Source: Phyllobacterium sophorae (GTDB lineage Bacteria > Pseudomonadota > Alphaproteobacteria > Rhizobiales > Rhizobiaceae). From it: a stretch of DNA of 64,000 bases. Where the stretch lies: positions 62,001 to 126,000 of the forward strand of contig NZ_PGGM01000001.1 in NCBI RefSeq assembly GCF_003010965.1, read 5' to 3'. Below are positions 30,202 to 39,209 of this stretch, one piece after another; the first letter of the stretch is position 1; each line of letters starts with the position of its first letter. Under the pieces are notes generated by a model. It worked only from the letters and a program-made list of their open reading frames with translations. It was not told the origin of the DNA and made no database searches. Position numbers and translations under genes: made by a program.

Positions 30202-30561
30202 TTAGGCCCTCGTTCTTTCTTTCCAGGAGAAAGGCGAAACTTTTTCATAGAGCCAATGATATTGCCGCACCATTTGCTTGGTACGGGTGTAGCGGTAACC
30301 GAGAGTACCGATAATGATCAACACAATCGTATCGACGATATAGTAATGAAGTGTCAGCATTGTACCGCCAAACAAAGCGAAATGAATGAAGCGAACGGCG
30401 ATACCGAGCAATAGCATGTAGAACACGAGAATCGCGATTGGTCGCCAAGTCTTGGCACACGCACGCCCGGTCATCCACGCCGCCCACCCGCCCATGACGC
30501 AAGTGACCAGCAGGAACAGCCAGATCGAGGGTTCTTCGTACAATATACCTTGCATGGCCAA
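30202..30561 (-). CDS. DUF6867-like small membrane protein in the liv operon
   Basis: This 119-residue protein has three hydrophobic helices (IWLFLLVTCVMGGWAAWMTG, PIAILVFYMLLLGIAV and IVDTIVLIIIGTLGYRYT) and a basic/aromatic C-terminus. It resembles the rhizobial DUF6867 family, which I recall as regularly found between livF and the binding protein gene; I could not verify this. It starts 50 bases after livF. Its role in transport is unknown: it might be an accessory subunit. An ATG at 30555 is an alternative start. Confidence 0.75.
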   Translation of the reverse strand: MAMQGILYEEPSIWLFLLVTCVMGGWAAWMTGRACAKTWRPIAILVFYMLLLGIAVRFIHFALFGGTMLTLHYYIVDTIVLIIIGTLGYRYTRTKQMVRQYHWLYEKVSPFSWKERTRA

Positions 30562-30611
30562 GTTCTCCCTGAGGGTTTTTCCTGATTGCGGAAACGCGCC
30601 CCTTATTCTTG

Positions 30612-31343
30612 TTAGTGACGACCACCTTCGAGATAGGCCGCACGTACTTCTGGATTGGCAAGAAGATCGGCGCTGGAACCGCTCATTTTGACGATCCCGT
30701 TGACCATCACATAGCCGCGATCAGCCAGTTTCAACGCGCCGAAGGCATTCTGCTCGACAAGGAACACCGTCAATCCAGTATGCTTGTTCAGTTCCTTGAT
30801 GGCCTCGAAAATGTGCTTGATGATCAATGGTGCAAGACCGAGCGAAGGCTCGTCGAGCAGCAACAATCGCGGGCGGGCCATCAGCGCACGGCCAATGGCC
30901 AGCATTTGTTGTTCGCCGCCCGATAATGTGCCGCCGCGCTGATTGATGCGTTCTTTCAACCGCGGGAACAGATCGAACACCATACGCGAATCTTCATCAA
31001 AGAATTGAAGATTATCGAGACTTGCACCCATCTGCAGGTTTTCCTGCACGGTCATGCGCGGAAAGATGCGGCGGCCCTCCGGCGATTGGGCAATACGCAA
31101 ACGCGCGATTTCATGCGTCGGCAATTTTGTGATGTCTTTCCCGTCGAAGACAATTCGGCCGGTCCGAGCGCGCGGCATACCGAAGATCGTCATCATCAGC
31201 GTAGACTTGCCAGCGCCATTGGCGCCAATCAGCGTAACGATCTCGCCGGGATTCGCGTGCACGGTAACACCGCTCAGTGCGCGAATGTTGCCGTAATAGG
31301 TTTCTACATTCTCGATGCTGAGAAGGGCTTGTGGTTCCGCCAT
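30612..31343 (-). CDS. livF: Branched-chain amino acid ABC transporter ATPase LivF
   Basis: This 243-residue ATPase has Walker A GANGAGKST near 38-46, signature LSGGEQQMLAIGRALM and Walker B LLLLDEPSLGL. The NVETYYGNIRALSGV start identifies LivF rather than LivG. Its first base overlaps the last base of livG, so the two are coupled. Confidence 0.94.
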   Translation of the reverse strand: MAEPQALLSIENVETYYGNIRALSGVTVHANPGEIVTLIGANGAGKSTLMMTIFGMPRARTGRIVFDGKDITKLPTHEIARLRIAQSPEGRRIFPRMTVQENLQMGASLDNLQFFDEDSRMVFDLFPRLKERINQRGGTLSGGEQQMLAIGRALMARPRLLLLDEPSLGLAPLIIKHIFEAIKELNKHTGLTVFLVEQNAFGALKLADRGYVMVNGIVKMSGSSADLLANPEVRAAYLEGGRH

Positions 31344-32695
31344 TACTTGGCCCCTCCGGTCTTCTTAGGCGCCGGTTTCGCCTGACTCTCTTTTGCCAGT
31401 TTCTTCGCTTGGCCAATCCAGTCTTCGCGGGCGATGCGTCCGTCAAAGTCAAGGTAGGCTTCAGCCGCGATCACATCCGCTTTTTTCCATGCAGCAATCT
31501 GGTCGAAGTGGAAAATGCCATGTTCGTTGAGCTTGCGCTCGTTGACCGGACCTATACCCTTGATCAGGATGAGCCGGTCTGCCTTGCCGCCGCGCGGTTC
31601 AGTCAGCGCGTTCGCTGTAGCCCCGGCTTTGATTGCCCCAGCCTTCGCAGCTGCTTCTGTTGCGGTTGATACTGTCGTCGCGGACGTCTTCTTGACAGCA
31701 GGCGTTTTGGCACGCCTCGCCTTGGCCGCGGATGTTGCGGGGATCAACTCAACTGGCCCGGCATCCGGGTGGGTTTCCACGATTTCCTGCAGCGCCTCTG
31801 TCGATAGCAGGTCAACGGCCGCGGTGATATCGTCAACGCCGGCGGCTTCAGCCTGCTCGATGAGTTCAACAACTTCCTCATCTTCAACGCCGAGATAGGC
31901 TGCGATCACCTTAGGATCGTTCTTGACCATATCCGGTGTGCCATCGGAAATCTTCGTGCCATACTCAAGAACGACGACATGGTCGGAGATTTCCATGACC
32001 ACGGACATGTCATGTTCGATAAGCAGAATGGATGTACCGGTTTCTGCGCGGATATCGAGCAAGAGCTTATTCAATTCTGCCGATTCACGTGCGTTCAAAC
32101 CTGCGGCCGGCTCATCGAGGCAAAGCAGTTCAGGTTCCGTGCACATCGCACGGGCAATCTCGAGGCGGCGCTGCGCGCCATAGGGAAGATCGCCGGCAGC
32201 GTCGTCTGCCCTATCGACGAGATTGATCTTCTCCAGCCAAAAGCGAGCTTTCTCGATCGCGTCTGCGGCCGCTTTTTTGTAAGTTGGAAAGCCAAGCAGT
32301 CCAAGAACAGTAAAGCCGGAGGAAAGCATTAGAGGATTATGCTGGGCGACGAGTAGGTTTTCCAAAACAGTAAGGCCCGAAAACAGCCGGATATTCTGGA
32401 ACGTGCGCGCAACCTTCGCCTTCTTCGTGATGACGAAATCGGCCATCCGCTCCAGAAGATATTCCTCTCCATTCTGACGGGTCAGTGTCAGCATGCCTTC
32501 AGTCGGCTTGTAGAAGCCGGTGATGCAGTTGAAGACCGTGGTCTTGCCTGCACCATTCGGGCCGATAAGTGCGGTGATCGCTCCCCGCTTGGCCTCGAAG
32601 TTCAAGTCATTGATGGCGATAAGACCACCGAATTTCATGGAGAGGCGTTCAACGCGCAATATTGCGCTTGTATTCTTCTGCACTTCCGAATCCAT
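31343..32695 (-). CDS. livG: LivG ATPase with C-terminal helix-hairpin-helix extension
   Basis: At 450 residues this is far longer than the usual 255-295 of LivG. Residues 1-265 are a normal LivG (GPNGAGKTT Walker A near 43, VARTFQNIRLF Q-loop, YGAQRRLEIARAM signature, CLDEPAAGLN Walker B). Then comes an acidic stretch (EDEEVVELIEQAEAAG) and an Ala/Lys/Thr-rich linker. The final domain of about 60 residues (LILIKGIGPVNERKLNEHG, IFHFDQIAAW, GRIAREDWIGQAKKLA) is a helix-hairpin-helix motif like those attached to NuoE and ribosomal L21 in Alphaproteobacteria. The fusion is seen directly. What the tail binds is unknown. It overlaps livM and livF by one base each. Confidence 0.9.
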   Translation of the reverse strand: MDSEVQKNTSAILRVERLSMKFGGLIAINDLNFEAKRGAITALIGPNGAGKTTVFNCITGFYKPTEGMLTLTRQNGEEYLLERMADFVITKKAKVARTFQNIRLFSGLTVLENLLVAQHNPLMLSSGFTVLGLLGFPTYKKAAADAIEKARFWLEKINLVDRADDAAGDLPYGAQRRLEIARAMCTEPELLCLDEPAAGLNARESAELNKLLLDIRAETGTSILLIEHDMSVVMEISDHVVVLEYGTKISDGTPDMVKNDPKVIAAYLGVEDEEVVELIEQAEAAGVDDITAAVDLLSTEALQEIVETHPDAGPVELIPATSAAKARRAKTPAVKKTSATTVSTATEAAAKAGAIKAGATANALTEPRGGKADRLILIKGIGPVNERKLNEHGIFHFDQIAAWKKADVIAAEAYLDFDGRIAREDWIGQAKKLAKESQAKPAPKKTGGAK

Positions 32696-34089
32696 CAGCC
32701 GTGCCCTTCTTTCGTAAACTCACCTGACACCGACTTGCGTTTATGCAGGAAGGCGCTCGGCTCCCGGCTGCCGACAAAGCCTCGCGGCTTCCACACCATG
32801 ACCACGATCATAGCGAGGCCAAATAATAACATGCGGTAGAGTTCTGGCGTAAAATCATTGCCAAAGATGCGCTTCAGGAACTCCAGTTCTCGCAAGAGTT
32901 CGGTGCCCCCGATCATGACGGCTGCGGCGATGGCGATACCTACCAGTGATCCCATGCCACCCAGAACTACCATCGCCAGAATGATTGCCGATTCGAGGAA
33001 GACAAAGGATTCGGGGCTGACGAAGCCCTGTCGTGCTGCAAAGAACGATCCGGCAAAACCTCCGAACATGGCACCCGTGGCAAAGGCCGTCAGCTTGGTT
33101 GTTGTCGTGTTGATACCGAGCGAACGGCAGGCGATCTCGTCTTCGCGCAAAGCCTCCCAGGCACGGCCGATCGGCATGCGCCTCAGACGAATCGTGACCC
33201 ACGCGGTCAGGAGCGCGAGAAGTAGAATCAGGTAGTAAAGGAAAATCTTGTAATAGACGCCGGAATTTGGCAGGCCGAGCAGCGCCGCAAAACCGGTGGG
33301 CCCCGGGGTAAATGGAATGCCAAACAACGTTGCCTTGGCAATACCGGAGATACCGAATGTACCCTTGGTTACGACGGTCCAGTTGATCAGGATCAGGCGA
33401 ATGATTTCACCGAATGCCAGTGTCACGATGGCCAGATAGTCCCCCCTCAGACGCAGGACGGGAAATCCGAGGATGACCCCCCAGGTCGCGGCAAAAATAC
33501 CCGCCATAGGCAAGAGCAGCCAGAACGAAAAGCCAAAATGAGTGGAGAGCAGGGCGTAGGAATAGGCGCCCACCGCATAAAAGGCGACATACCCGAGATC
33601 CAGCAGCCCAGCAAGGCCCACGACGATGTTCAATCCCCAGGCAAGCATCACGTAAATGAGGATCTGGATACCGAAATTATCGACATATTTGAGCGATCCC
33701 TGCAACCCGCCCATGATCGAGCCATTAGAGATGGTGAGGATCAGGATCACCAGGAATGGGTAGGTAAACAGCAGCCCGAGACCGATCTTGGGAAAGCTCT
33801 TACGGAAAGCTGACGGCTCTTTCGCTTCGACGACGCGCTTGGTCTTCTTGCGCTCCTCGCGCCACGGCGCGGTATACGTGATGGCGAAGCGGGCAAATGC
33901 GGCAACAAGCACGAATATCGTCAGAAGTCCCCAGCGCTGTGTGAGGATAAGTTCGTTGCGGATGTTCTGGTCCGTGCGGAAACCGACCACCAGGCAAAAC
34001 AAGCCCAGCGCAAGTGCACCCGCAACAAGCCCTTCCTTCAGGGCTTTCGCGAACACGGAATCCCGTTCTGTTGATTGAATATCGGCCAT
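32695..34089 (-). CDS. livM: Branched-chain amino acid ABC transporter permease LivM
   Basis: This 464-residue inner-membrane permease has an N-terminal extension with about three helices before the BPD_transp_2 core ([42 protein letters not shown] in pieces). The EAA-like loop is [30 protein letters not shown] 34089 is chosen; it starts four bases after the livH stop. Long LivM proteins with an extra N-terminal region are usual for true Liv systems. Confidence 0.93.
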   Translation of the reverse strand: MADIQSTERDSVFAKALKEGLVAGALALGLFCLVVGFRTDQNIRNELILTQRWGLLTIFVLVAAFARFAITYTAPWREERKKTKRVVEAKEPSAFRKSFPKIGLGLLFTYPFLVILILTISNGSIMGGLQGSLKYVDNFGIQILIYVMLAWGLNIVVGLAGLLDLGYVAFYAVGAYSYALLSTHFGFSFWLLLPMAGIFAATWGVILGFPVLRLRGDYLAIVTLAFGEIIRLILINWTVVTKGTFGISGIAKATLFGIPFTPGPTGFAALLGLPNSGVYYKIFLYYLILLLALLTAWVTIRLRRMPIGRAWEALREDEIACRSLGINTTTTKLTAFATGAMFGGFAGSFFAARQGFVSPESFVFLESAIILAMVVLGGMGSLVGIAIAAAVMIGGTELLRELEFLKRIFGNDFTPELYRMLLFGLAMIVVMVWKPRGFVGSREPSAFLHKRKSVSGEFTKEGHG

Positions 34090-34093
34090 GCGC

Positions 34094-35002
34094 TTAAACC
34101 TTTTCGACTTCGGGCCGGCCAAGAATGCCCGACGGAAGGAAAATCAGTACGATCGCCAGGATCGAGAACGCCGCGACATCTTTGTAGTCGATGGAGAAAT
34201 AGGCGGACCAAAGAGCCTCGATCAGGCCGATCAGCAGGCCGCCAACCACCGCGCCAGGCAACGATCCGATACCGCCAAGTACTGCCGCCGTGAAAGCTTT
34301 GACACCCGGCACGAATCCATCGGTGAATGAAATGACCCCGTAGAACATGAGGTAGAGTGTACCCGCAACGGCGGCAAGCATGGCACCCATCACGAACGTA
34401 GTGGAGATCGTCCGATCGACATCGACACCCAAAAGCGCCGCCATCTTGCGATCTTGTTCACAGGAACGCTGCGCCCGTCCAAGCGTCGTCTTGTTGACAA
34501 GATACCAGAATGCCGCGAGCAGGATCGCTGTGACGATGATAATGACCATCTGCTTGTAGGCAATGGTGATGTTCGTGCCGTAGACCGTGATGCCGCCATT
34601 GACCAGCGGCGGGATCGGCTTGTTGCGAGGACCCTGCGTGACCTGCACGAAATTGGATAGTGCAATCGACATGCCGATTGCTGTAATCAACGGCGCCAGG
34701 CGGAATGAACCGCGCAGCGGCCGGTATGCCAGACGCTCGATCGTCCAGCTCCACAGCCCCGTCAGCAGCATGGCCACGATCATCATCAGCAGCAGCGCCA
34801 GCACGACCGGCACACCGCCGATGAAAGTTGTCAAAGCAAGAAAAACGATCATCGCCATAAAGGCGCCAAGCATGAAAACATCGCCATGGGCGAAGTTGAT
34901 CATGCCGATGATCCCGTAGACCATCGTGTAGCCGATTGCGATCAGGCCATAAATTGAACCAAGCGTCAGACCATTGATCGATTGCTGGATGAAGTACTCC
35001 AT
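34094..35002 (-). CDS. livH: Branched-chain amino acid ABC transporter permease LivH
   Basis: This 302-residue inner-membrane permease starts [20 protein letters not shown] and contains [19 protein letters not shown], both hallmarks of LivH. It forms the channel with LivM. ATG 35002 is chosen; the open frame begins six codons earlier with an unlikely start. First gene of livHMGF-DUF6867-livJ. Confidence 0.93.
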   Translation of the reverse strand: MEYFIQQSINGLTLGSIYGLIAIGYTMVYGIIGMINFAHGDVFMLGAFMAMIVFLALTTFIGGVPVVLALLLMMIVAMLLTGLWSWTIERLAYRPLRGSFRLAPLITAIGMSIALSNFVQVTQGPRNKPIPPLVNGGITVYGTNITIAYKQMVIIIVTAILLAAFWYLVNKTTLGRAQRSCEQDRKMAALLGVDVDRTISTTFVMGAMLAAVAGTLYLMFYGVISFTDGFVPGVKAFTAAVLGGIGSLPGAVVGGLLIGLIEALWSAYFSIDYKDVAAFSILAIVLIFLPSGILGRPEVEKV

Positions 35003-35270
35003 CGCAACGATACCCCTCATTTTTATTGGGAAATTTTTTATCCGGTTTTTTTATCCGGTTCCCATTTGCCCCAATATGTTTACACCTAGCGCCTGCGTTA
35101 AAGAAAGCAACTGCTTTTTTAGCGCACACGATAACGTTACATTTGCTCGCATAGATTTGGTGGAAATTTTCACCAAAATTTCAAGGCCATGCGATGAAAA
35201 CCCCCATGATATTGGCCTTGTTAGGCGAATTGTCTAGCCCTGCCTTAATCTCGTAACAAGCCGAAATGGC
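35003..35270. other. liv operon leader/promoter region
   Basis: The 268 bases before livH hold no gene. Two copies of TTTTTTATCCGG (35034-35045 and 35047-35058, period 13) lie 32-57 bases upstream of the livH start. They could be tandem regulator sites or an RNA element in the leader. The rest is AT-rich. Confidence 0.5.
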
Positions 35271-36272
35271 TTACTTCACCACAAACCCATGTGCAAAGGG
35301 ATCGCGATCGTCGATAAAAATCGTATTGTAGCCTGTCATCCGCGCCCAGCCCGATATGGACGGAATAATGGCCTGCCTGTCCGCGACCTTGACGGCTTTC
35401 TCCACCCTGCCATGGAACAATGAGCCGATTATTGATTCGTGCACGAAGCCGTCGCCCGGTTTAAGTTTGTCCTTGGCAGCCAGCTGTGCCATCCGGGCGG
35501 ATGTCCCCGTTCCACAGGGCGAACGGTCGATCGCCTTGTCACCATAGAACACTGCGTTGCGCGCATGTGCTTCCGCTTGCGTTGGCGCACCGGTCCACAG
35601 GAGATGGCTAAGCCCGTTGATACCTGGGTTTTCCGGATGCTGGAACGAATAGCGCTCATTCAGGCGCTCCCGCAATACCGGACTCCAACCTATGAGATCG
35701 AGCGCGCGGTAGTCAGCAAGATCAGTGAAATTCTCTTGGCGATCAACGATAGCGTAGAAATTTCCACCATAGGCGACATCGACGAGGAGTGTCCCCAGAT
35801 CAGGGCACTCAACTTCAAGCCCCTCTGCGTAGAGAAAGGCAGGAACGTTGGTGATGCGCACGCTAGTGACATATGGCCCTTCTTGACGGTACTCGGCGAC
35901 AACCGGCCCGGCCGGCGTGTCCAGCTTGAGGACGCCTGGGGTCTTGGGCGTAATGAGGCCATGTTCGATCGCCATTGTCACGGTGCCGATCGTGCCATGG
36001 CCGCACATGGGCAGGCATCCGGAGGTTTCGATGAAAAGTACAGCCACATCGCAATCATCACGTGTAGGCGGATAAAGAATTGAACCCGACATCATGTCAT
36101 GGCCGCGCGGCTCGAACATCAGACCGGTACGAATCCAGTCGAACTCCGCAAGAAAATGTGCACGCTTTTCCATCATGGTCGCGCCAGAGAGGTTTGGCCC
36201 CCCGCCAGCCACCAAACGCACCGGATTGCCACAGGTATGACCATCGATACAGAAGAAAGAATGACGCGCCAT
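35271..36272 (-). CDS. 4-hydroxyproline 2-epimerase (proline racemase family)
   Basis: This 333-residue cofactor-free enzyme has the two catalytic cysteines of the family: Cys90 in PMCGHGTIG and Cys253 in DRSPCGTGTSA. The Cys/Cys pair separates racemases/epimerases from the Thr-containing dehydratases. Given its neighbours, it most likely turns trans-4-hydroxy-L-proline into cis-4-hydroxy-D-proline. It is third in the operon deaminase-oxidoreductase-epimerase, with 8 bases to the previous gene. Proline racemase is the alternative. Confidence 0.88.
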   Translation of the reverse strand: MARHSFFCIDGHTCGNPVRLVAGGGPNLSGATMMEKRAHFLAEFDWIRTGLMFEPRGHDMMSGSILYPPTRDDCDVAVLFIETSGCLPMCGHGTIGTVTMAIEHGLITPKTPGVLKLDTPAGPVVAEYRQEGPYVTSVRITNVPAFLYAEGLEVECPDLGTLLVDVAYGGNFYAIVDRQENFTDLADYRALDLIGWSPVLRERLNERYSFQHPENPGINGLSHLLWTGAPTQAEAHARNAVFYGDKAIDRSPCGTGTSARMAQLAAKDKLKPGDGFVHESIIGSLFHGRVEKAVKVADRQAIIPSISGWARMTGYNTIFIDDRDPFAHGFVVK

Positions 36273-36280
36273 GATGCTCC

Positions 36281-37534
36281 TTAGAACCTTTGCGGATGAA
36301 ATGGATCAATAGGAATTGCCGGATCTCTTCCGCCGATAATGTCACTGATCAAACGTCCAGTCGCTGCCGACTGGGTCAGTCCGAGATGGCCGTGGCCAAA
36401 AGCATAGAGAACATTTTTGCTTTTCCTTGCATAGCCGATAACAGGCAAGGAGTCAGGTAGGGACGGTCGATAGCCCATCCATTGCCGCCCGCAACCGGTT
36501 TCAAGACCAGGCATGAATTTCCTGGCCTTTGTCAGCATGGCCTCGGAGCGCCTGTAGTTGGGCGGCAGGGCAAGACCGCCCAATTCTACCGCCCCGCCGA
36601 TACGAACACCCGTTTCCAGCGGCGTGACGACGAAACCATGTCCAGAAAAAATCAACTGACGTTTCAAATCGAATGCCCCGACAGGTAGCGTGGTATTATA
36701 GCCGCGCTCGGTCTCCAGGGGAATCGCATCGCCCAGGTCTTTTGCGAGCCGGTGCGACCAGGCTCCAGCGGCGATGATCAACTTCGCCGCCTCTATTCTT
36801 CGACCGTCCATCAGGCGAACTGCGGCACCAGTTTCGTCTGCCGAAACGGACGCAACCTCGGCCCGAAGGAAACTGGCGCCGAGACGCTCCGCGTAGTTCC
36901 ATAACCCTTTACCGACATGCTGGGGATCGCTGACTGTCTTCCAACCAGGTACAAAAGTCCCCGCTACAAAGCGCGATGCGAGGCCTGGTTGGCTGGCGGC
37001 AAGCTCCTCGCCGCGCAAATGTTCGAAAGCGATGCCTGCCTTCCTTCTTGCATTCCACCCGGGCAAGGAGGCATTGAGCTCTTCTTCGCTTTCATAAAGC
37101 TCAAGCGAGCCATCCTCGCGAACCATATGGCGGATGCCCGCTCGCTGCATTAAACCCAGCATTTCCGGTTCGGCAAGCCGCATCATCGCGCCTTGTGCCT
37201 GTACAGTCCGTGCGAGCGCATCGGTGCGGCTGGCACGCCAGAACCGGATCAGCCACGGTGTAAGCTTCGGCAGGTAGGACGGCCGGATGGTGAAGGGCCC
37301 CAATGGATCCATAAGCCAACGAGGGACTTTCGCCAGCACGCCCTTGGAAGCCATCGGCAGAATATCAGAAAAGGCCAAAGCCCCGGCATTACCGGAACTC
37401 GTCCCTTCACAAATACCCTGCCGGTCTATGACAAGTACGGTGCGCCCCGCCTCGCAGAGGCAGGCGGCAACAGCAATGCCGACAATCCCGGCACCGATGC
37501 TGACGATGTCCTGCTTACCCGCCTTCTTGTCCAT
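36281..37534 (-). CDS. FAD-dependent D-hydroxyproline dehydrogenase (DadA-like)
   Basis: This 417-residue DAO-family flavoenzyme has the N-terminal dinucleotide motif GAGIVGIAVAACLCEAG. Further DadA-like signatures are IIAAGAWSHRLAKDLG and the C-terminal GYRPSLPDSLPVIGYA and FGHGHLGLTQSAATG. In this operon it should oxidise cis-4-hydroxy-D-proline to pyrroline-4-hydroxy-2-carboxylate, passing electrons to the respiratory chain. It lies 17 bases after the deaminase gene. A broader D-amino-acid dehydrogenase is the alternative. Confidence 0.85.
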   Translation of the reverse strand: MDKKAGKQDIVSIGAGIVGIAVAACLCEAGRTVLVIDRQGICEGTSSGNAGALAFSDILPMASKGVLAKVPRWLMDPLGPFTIRPSYLPKLTPWLIRFWRASRTDALARTVQAQGAMMRLAEPEMLGLMQRAGIRHMVREDGSLELYESEEELNASLPGWNARRKAGIAFEHLRGEELAASQPGLASRFVAGTFVPGWKTVSDPQHVGKGLWNYAERLGASFLRAEVASVSADETGAAVRLMDGRRIEAAKLIIAAGAWSHRLAKDLGDAIPLETERGYNTTLPVGAFDLKRQLIFSGHGFVVTPLETGVRIGGAVELGGLALPPNYRRSEAMLTKARKFMPGLETGCGRQWMGYRPSLPDSLPVIGYARKSKNVLYAFGHGHLGLTQSAATGRLISDIIGGRDPAIPIDPFHPQRF

Positions 37535-37551
37535 CGGTCAGCCGAATGGCA

Positions 37552-38445
37552 CTAGAGAACAGGCAGCTTTGGACGGGATGCAATCGCATCCTTGACCGTC
37601 TTCTCGACAGCGGTGCGACGCTCGCCCCGCAATGGCTGGCGTGGCAGGCGGACGCGGTCATTAGTGCCGATCTCGTGCACTTCCGCAAGCTTGATATTCT
37701 GCACCAGATAGGTGGAGACATCGAGGTCGAGCAGCGGGCGGAACCACCGGTAGATCTCTAGCGCTTCGGCATAGCGCCCCGCCATCACGAGCTTGTAAAT
37801 CGCCACTGTCTCGTTTGGAAAAGCAGTAACAAGGCCAGCGACCCAACCGATGGCACCAGCGGTCAGCGCTTCGAATGCGAGATTGTCGACACCTGTAAAC
37901 AGATCGAAATGCGTGCCAAACGTATTGATGATGTCCGTGGTGCGGCGGATGTCATCCGAGGATTCCTTTATGGCGACGAAATGCTTGTCGGTCGCCAGCT
38001 CCGTAAGGATCTCGCTGGTAACATCCACACGGTAGGCAATGCGGTTGGAATAGATCATGACTGGCAGATCGCCCGCAGCGGCAACCGCTTTCAGCGTTGT
38101 GACTGTTTCTTCCGGGTCGGTATGGTAAACCGGACTGGGAACAAGCATCAGCCCGTCTGCGCCAGCTTTGGCAGCGCGCTTGGCAAGGGCCACGCCGTCA
38201 CGTGTCGCCGCTTCATTGATCGTTAGAAGTACCGGCTTGCCCCTGGCCACGCTTTGCGCGGTCTTTAAAACTTCGAGCTTCTCGCCATGGCTGAGCATGG
38301 GACCTTCACCGAGTGAGCCTGCAACGATCAGCCCGTCGCAGCCCGCATCCATCAGGAGCGAAAAGCAACGTTCCATTTCCCCATGATCGAGACTATCATC
38401 TTGCGTGAATTTACTGGTAACTGCCGGAAATACGCCTGCCCACAT
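37552..38445 (-). CDS. DapA-family lyase, likely 1-pyrroline-4-hydroxy-2-carboxylate deaminase
   Basis: This 297-residue TIM-barrel protein of the dihydrodipicolinate synthase family has the Schiff-base Lys160 in HFVAIKESSDD, Tyr132 in MIYSNRIAYRV, and the phosphate/substrate-loop equivalent GSLGEGPML near 43-51. Its place with the epimerase and D-amino-acid dehydrogenase points to the hydroxyproline deaminase (product alpha-ketoglutarate semialdehyde). It is first in the operon and divergent from the GntR regulator across a palindromic operator. Confidence 0.87.
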   Translation of the reverse strand: MWAGVFPAVTSKFTQDDSLDHGEMERCFSLLMDAGCDGLIVAGSLGEGPMLSHGEKLEVLKTAQSVARGKPVLLTINEAATRDGVALAKRAAKAGADGLMLVPSPVYHTDPEETVTTLKAVAAAGDLPVMIYSNRIAYRVDVTSEILTELATDKHFVAIKESSDDIRRTTDIINTFGTHFDLFTGVDNLAFEALTAGAIGWVAGLVTAFPNETVAIYKLVMAGRYAEALEIYRWFRPLLDLDVSTYLVQNIKLAEVHEIGTNDRVRLPRQPLRGERRTAVEKTVKDAIASRPKLPVL

Positions 38446-38461
38446 GGCCCTGCTCCTTCTT

Positions 38462-38480
38462 GATATATCACAAATATATC
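38462..38480. promoter_or_regulatory. Palindromic operator between hydroxyproline operon and its GntR regulator
   Basis: GATATAT-CACAA-ATATATC is a perfect 7-bp inverted repeat with a 5-base centre, only 17 bases from the minus-strand start and about 33 bases from the plus-strand start. GntR/FadR-subfamily regulators typically bind short palindromes of this size, so it is the probable target of the divergent GntR protein. Confidence 0.7.
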
Positions 38481-38512
38481 TGTAAGGCTTTTTGCTGTCA
38501 ATCCGCTTAAAA

Positions 38513-39181
38513 ATGAAAGTTCGACGTATGTATCAAACGGCCGTCCATTCCATTGCCCAGACAGGCGAGAGCCTCGCAGAGCTAGCTTACCGCCAGATTG
38601 AAGAATTGATTGTAACGCTGAAACTTGAACCCGGCGCAATCGTCAACGAGCGTGCATTGACGGACATTACCGGAATGGGCCGCACACCCGTGCGCGAAGC
38701 CGTTCAGAAGCTGGCTTGGGAAGGGCTGATGGAAATTCGCCCACGTTCCGGCATTGCAATAGCTGCGCTCAATCCCAAGGATTTTGGCAAGGTGCTGGAT
38801 GCGCGGGAAGGTGTCGAGCGTGTTCTGGCCCGCGATGCGGCGCATTACGGGGCAGCCCTGCACCACAGACGGTTGAAGGAAGCCTCCGACGCCATGAGCA
38901 CGGCTCTAGCGGCCGACGATGTGAGCAGTTTCCTTATCGCAGACAAGGTGTTCGACACGGTACTGGGCCAAGCTGCAGAAAACCCTTTTGCCGCACGTCT
39001 CGCGTCGCCGCTGCAAACCCACAGCCGGCGTTTCTGGTTCCGGCTGCAAAGACCCGGCAGCCTGCAACAGTCAGCAGGTGCGCATCGGGCCTTGATTGAC
39101 GCTATCATAGAAAGGGAACCGGAACGCGCCGCCGACGAAGCGACGAAGTTGATTGACCACCTCCGCACGCTCGCACCCTGA
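38513..39181 (+). CDS. GntR-family (FCD) regulator of hydroxyproline catabolism
   Basis: This protein of about 222 residues has an N-terminal winged helix (ELAYRQIEELIVTLKLEPG; RALTDITGMGRTPVREAVQK; LEIRPRSGI-type wing MEIRPRSGIAI). An FCD ligand-binding domain of about 150 residues follows (ALNPKDFGKVLDAREGVER...). The FCD metal/ligand pattern is partly degenerate by eye. It is divergent from the hydroxyproline operon and most likely represses it until hydroxyproline or an intermediate binds. The start could also be ATG 38528; neither has a strong ribosome-binding site. Confidence 0.85.
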   Translation: MKVRRMYQTAVHSIAQTGESLAELAYRQIEELIVTLKLEPGAIVNERALTDITGMGRTPVREAVQKLAWEGLMEIRPRSGIAIAALNPKDFGKVLDAREGVERVLARDAAHYGAALHHRRLKEASDAMSTALAADDVSSFLIADKVFDTVLGQAAENPFAARLASPLQTHSRRFWFRLQRPGSLQQSAGAHRALIDAIIEREPERAADEATKLIDHLRTLAP

Positions 39182-39209
39182 TCAAGCTATTGATTGGAGT
39201 GCGGACCCG

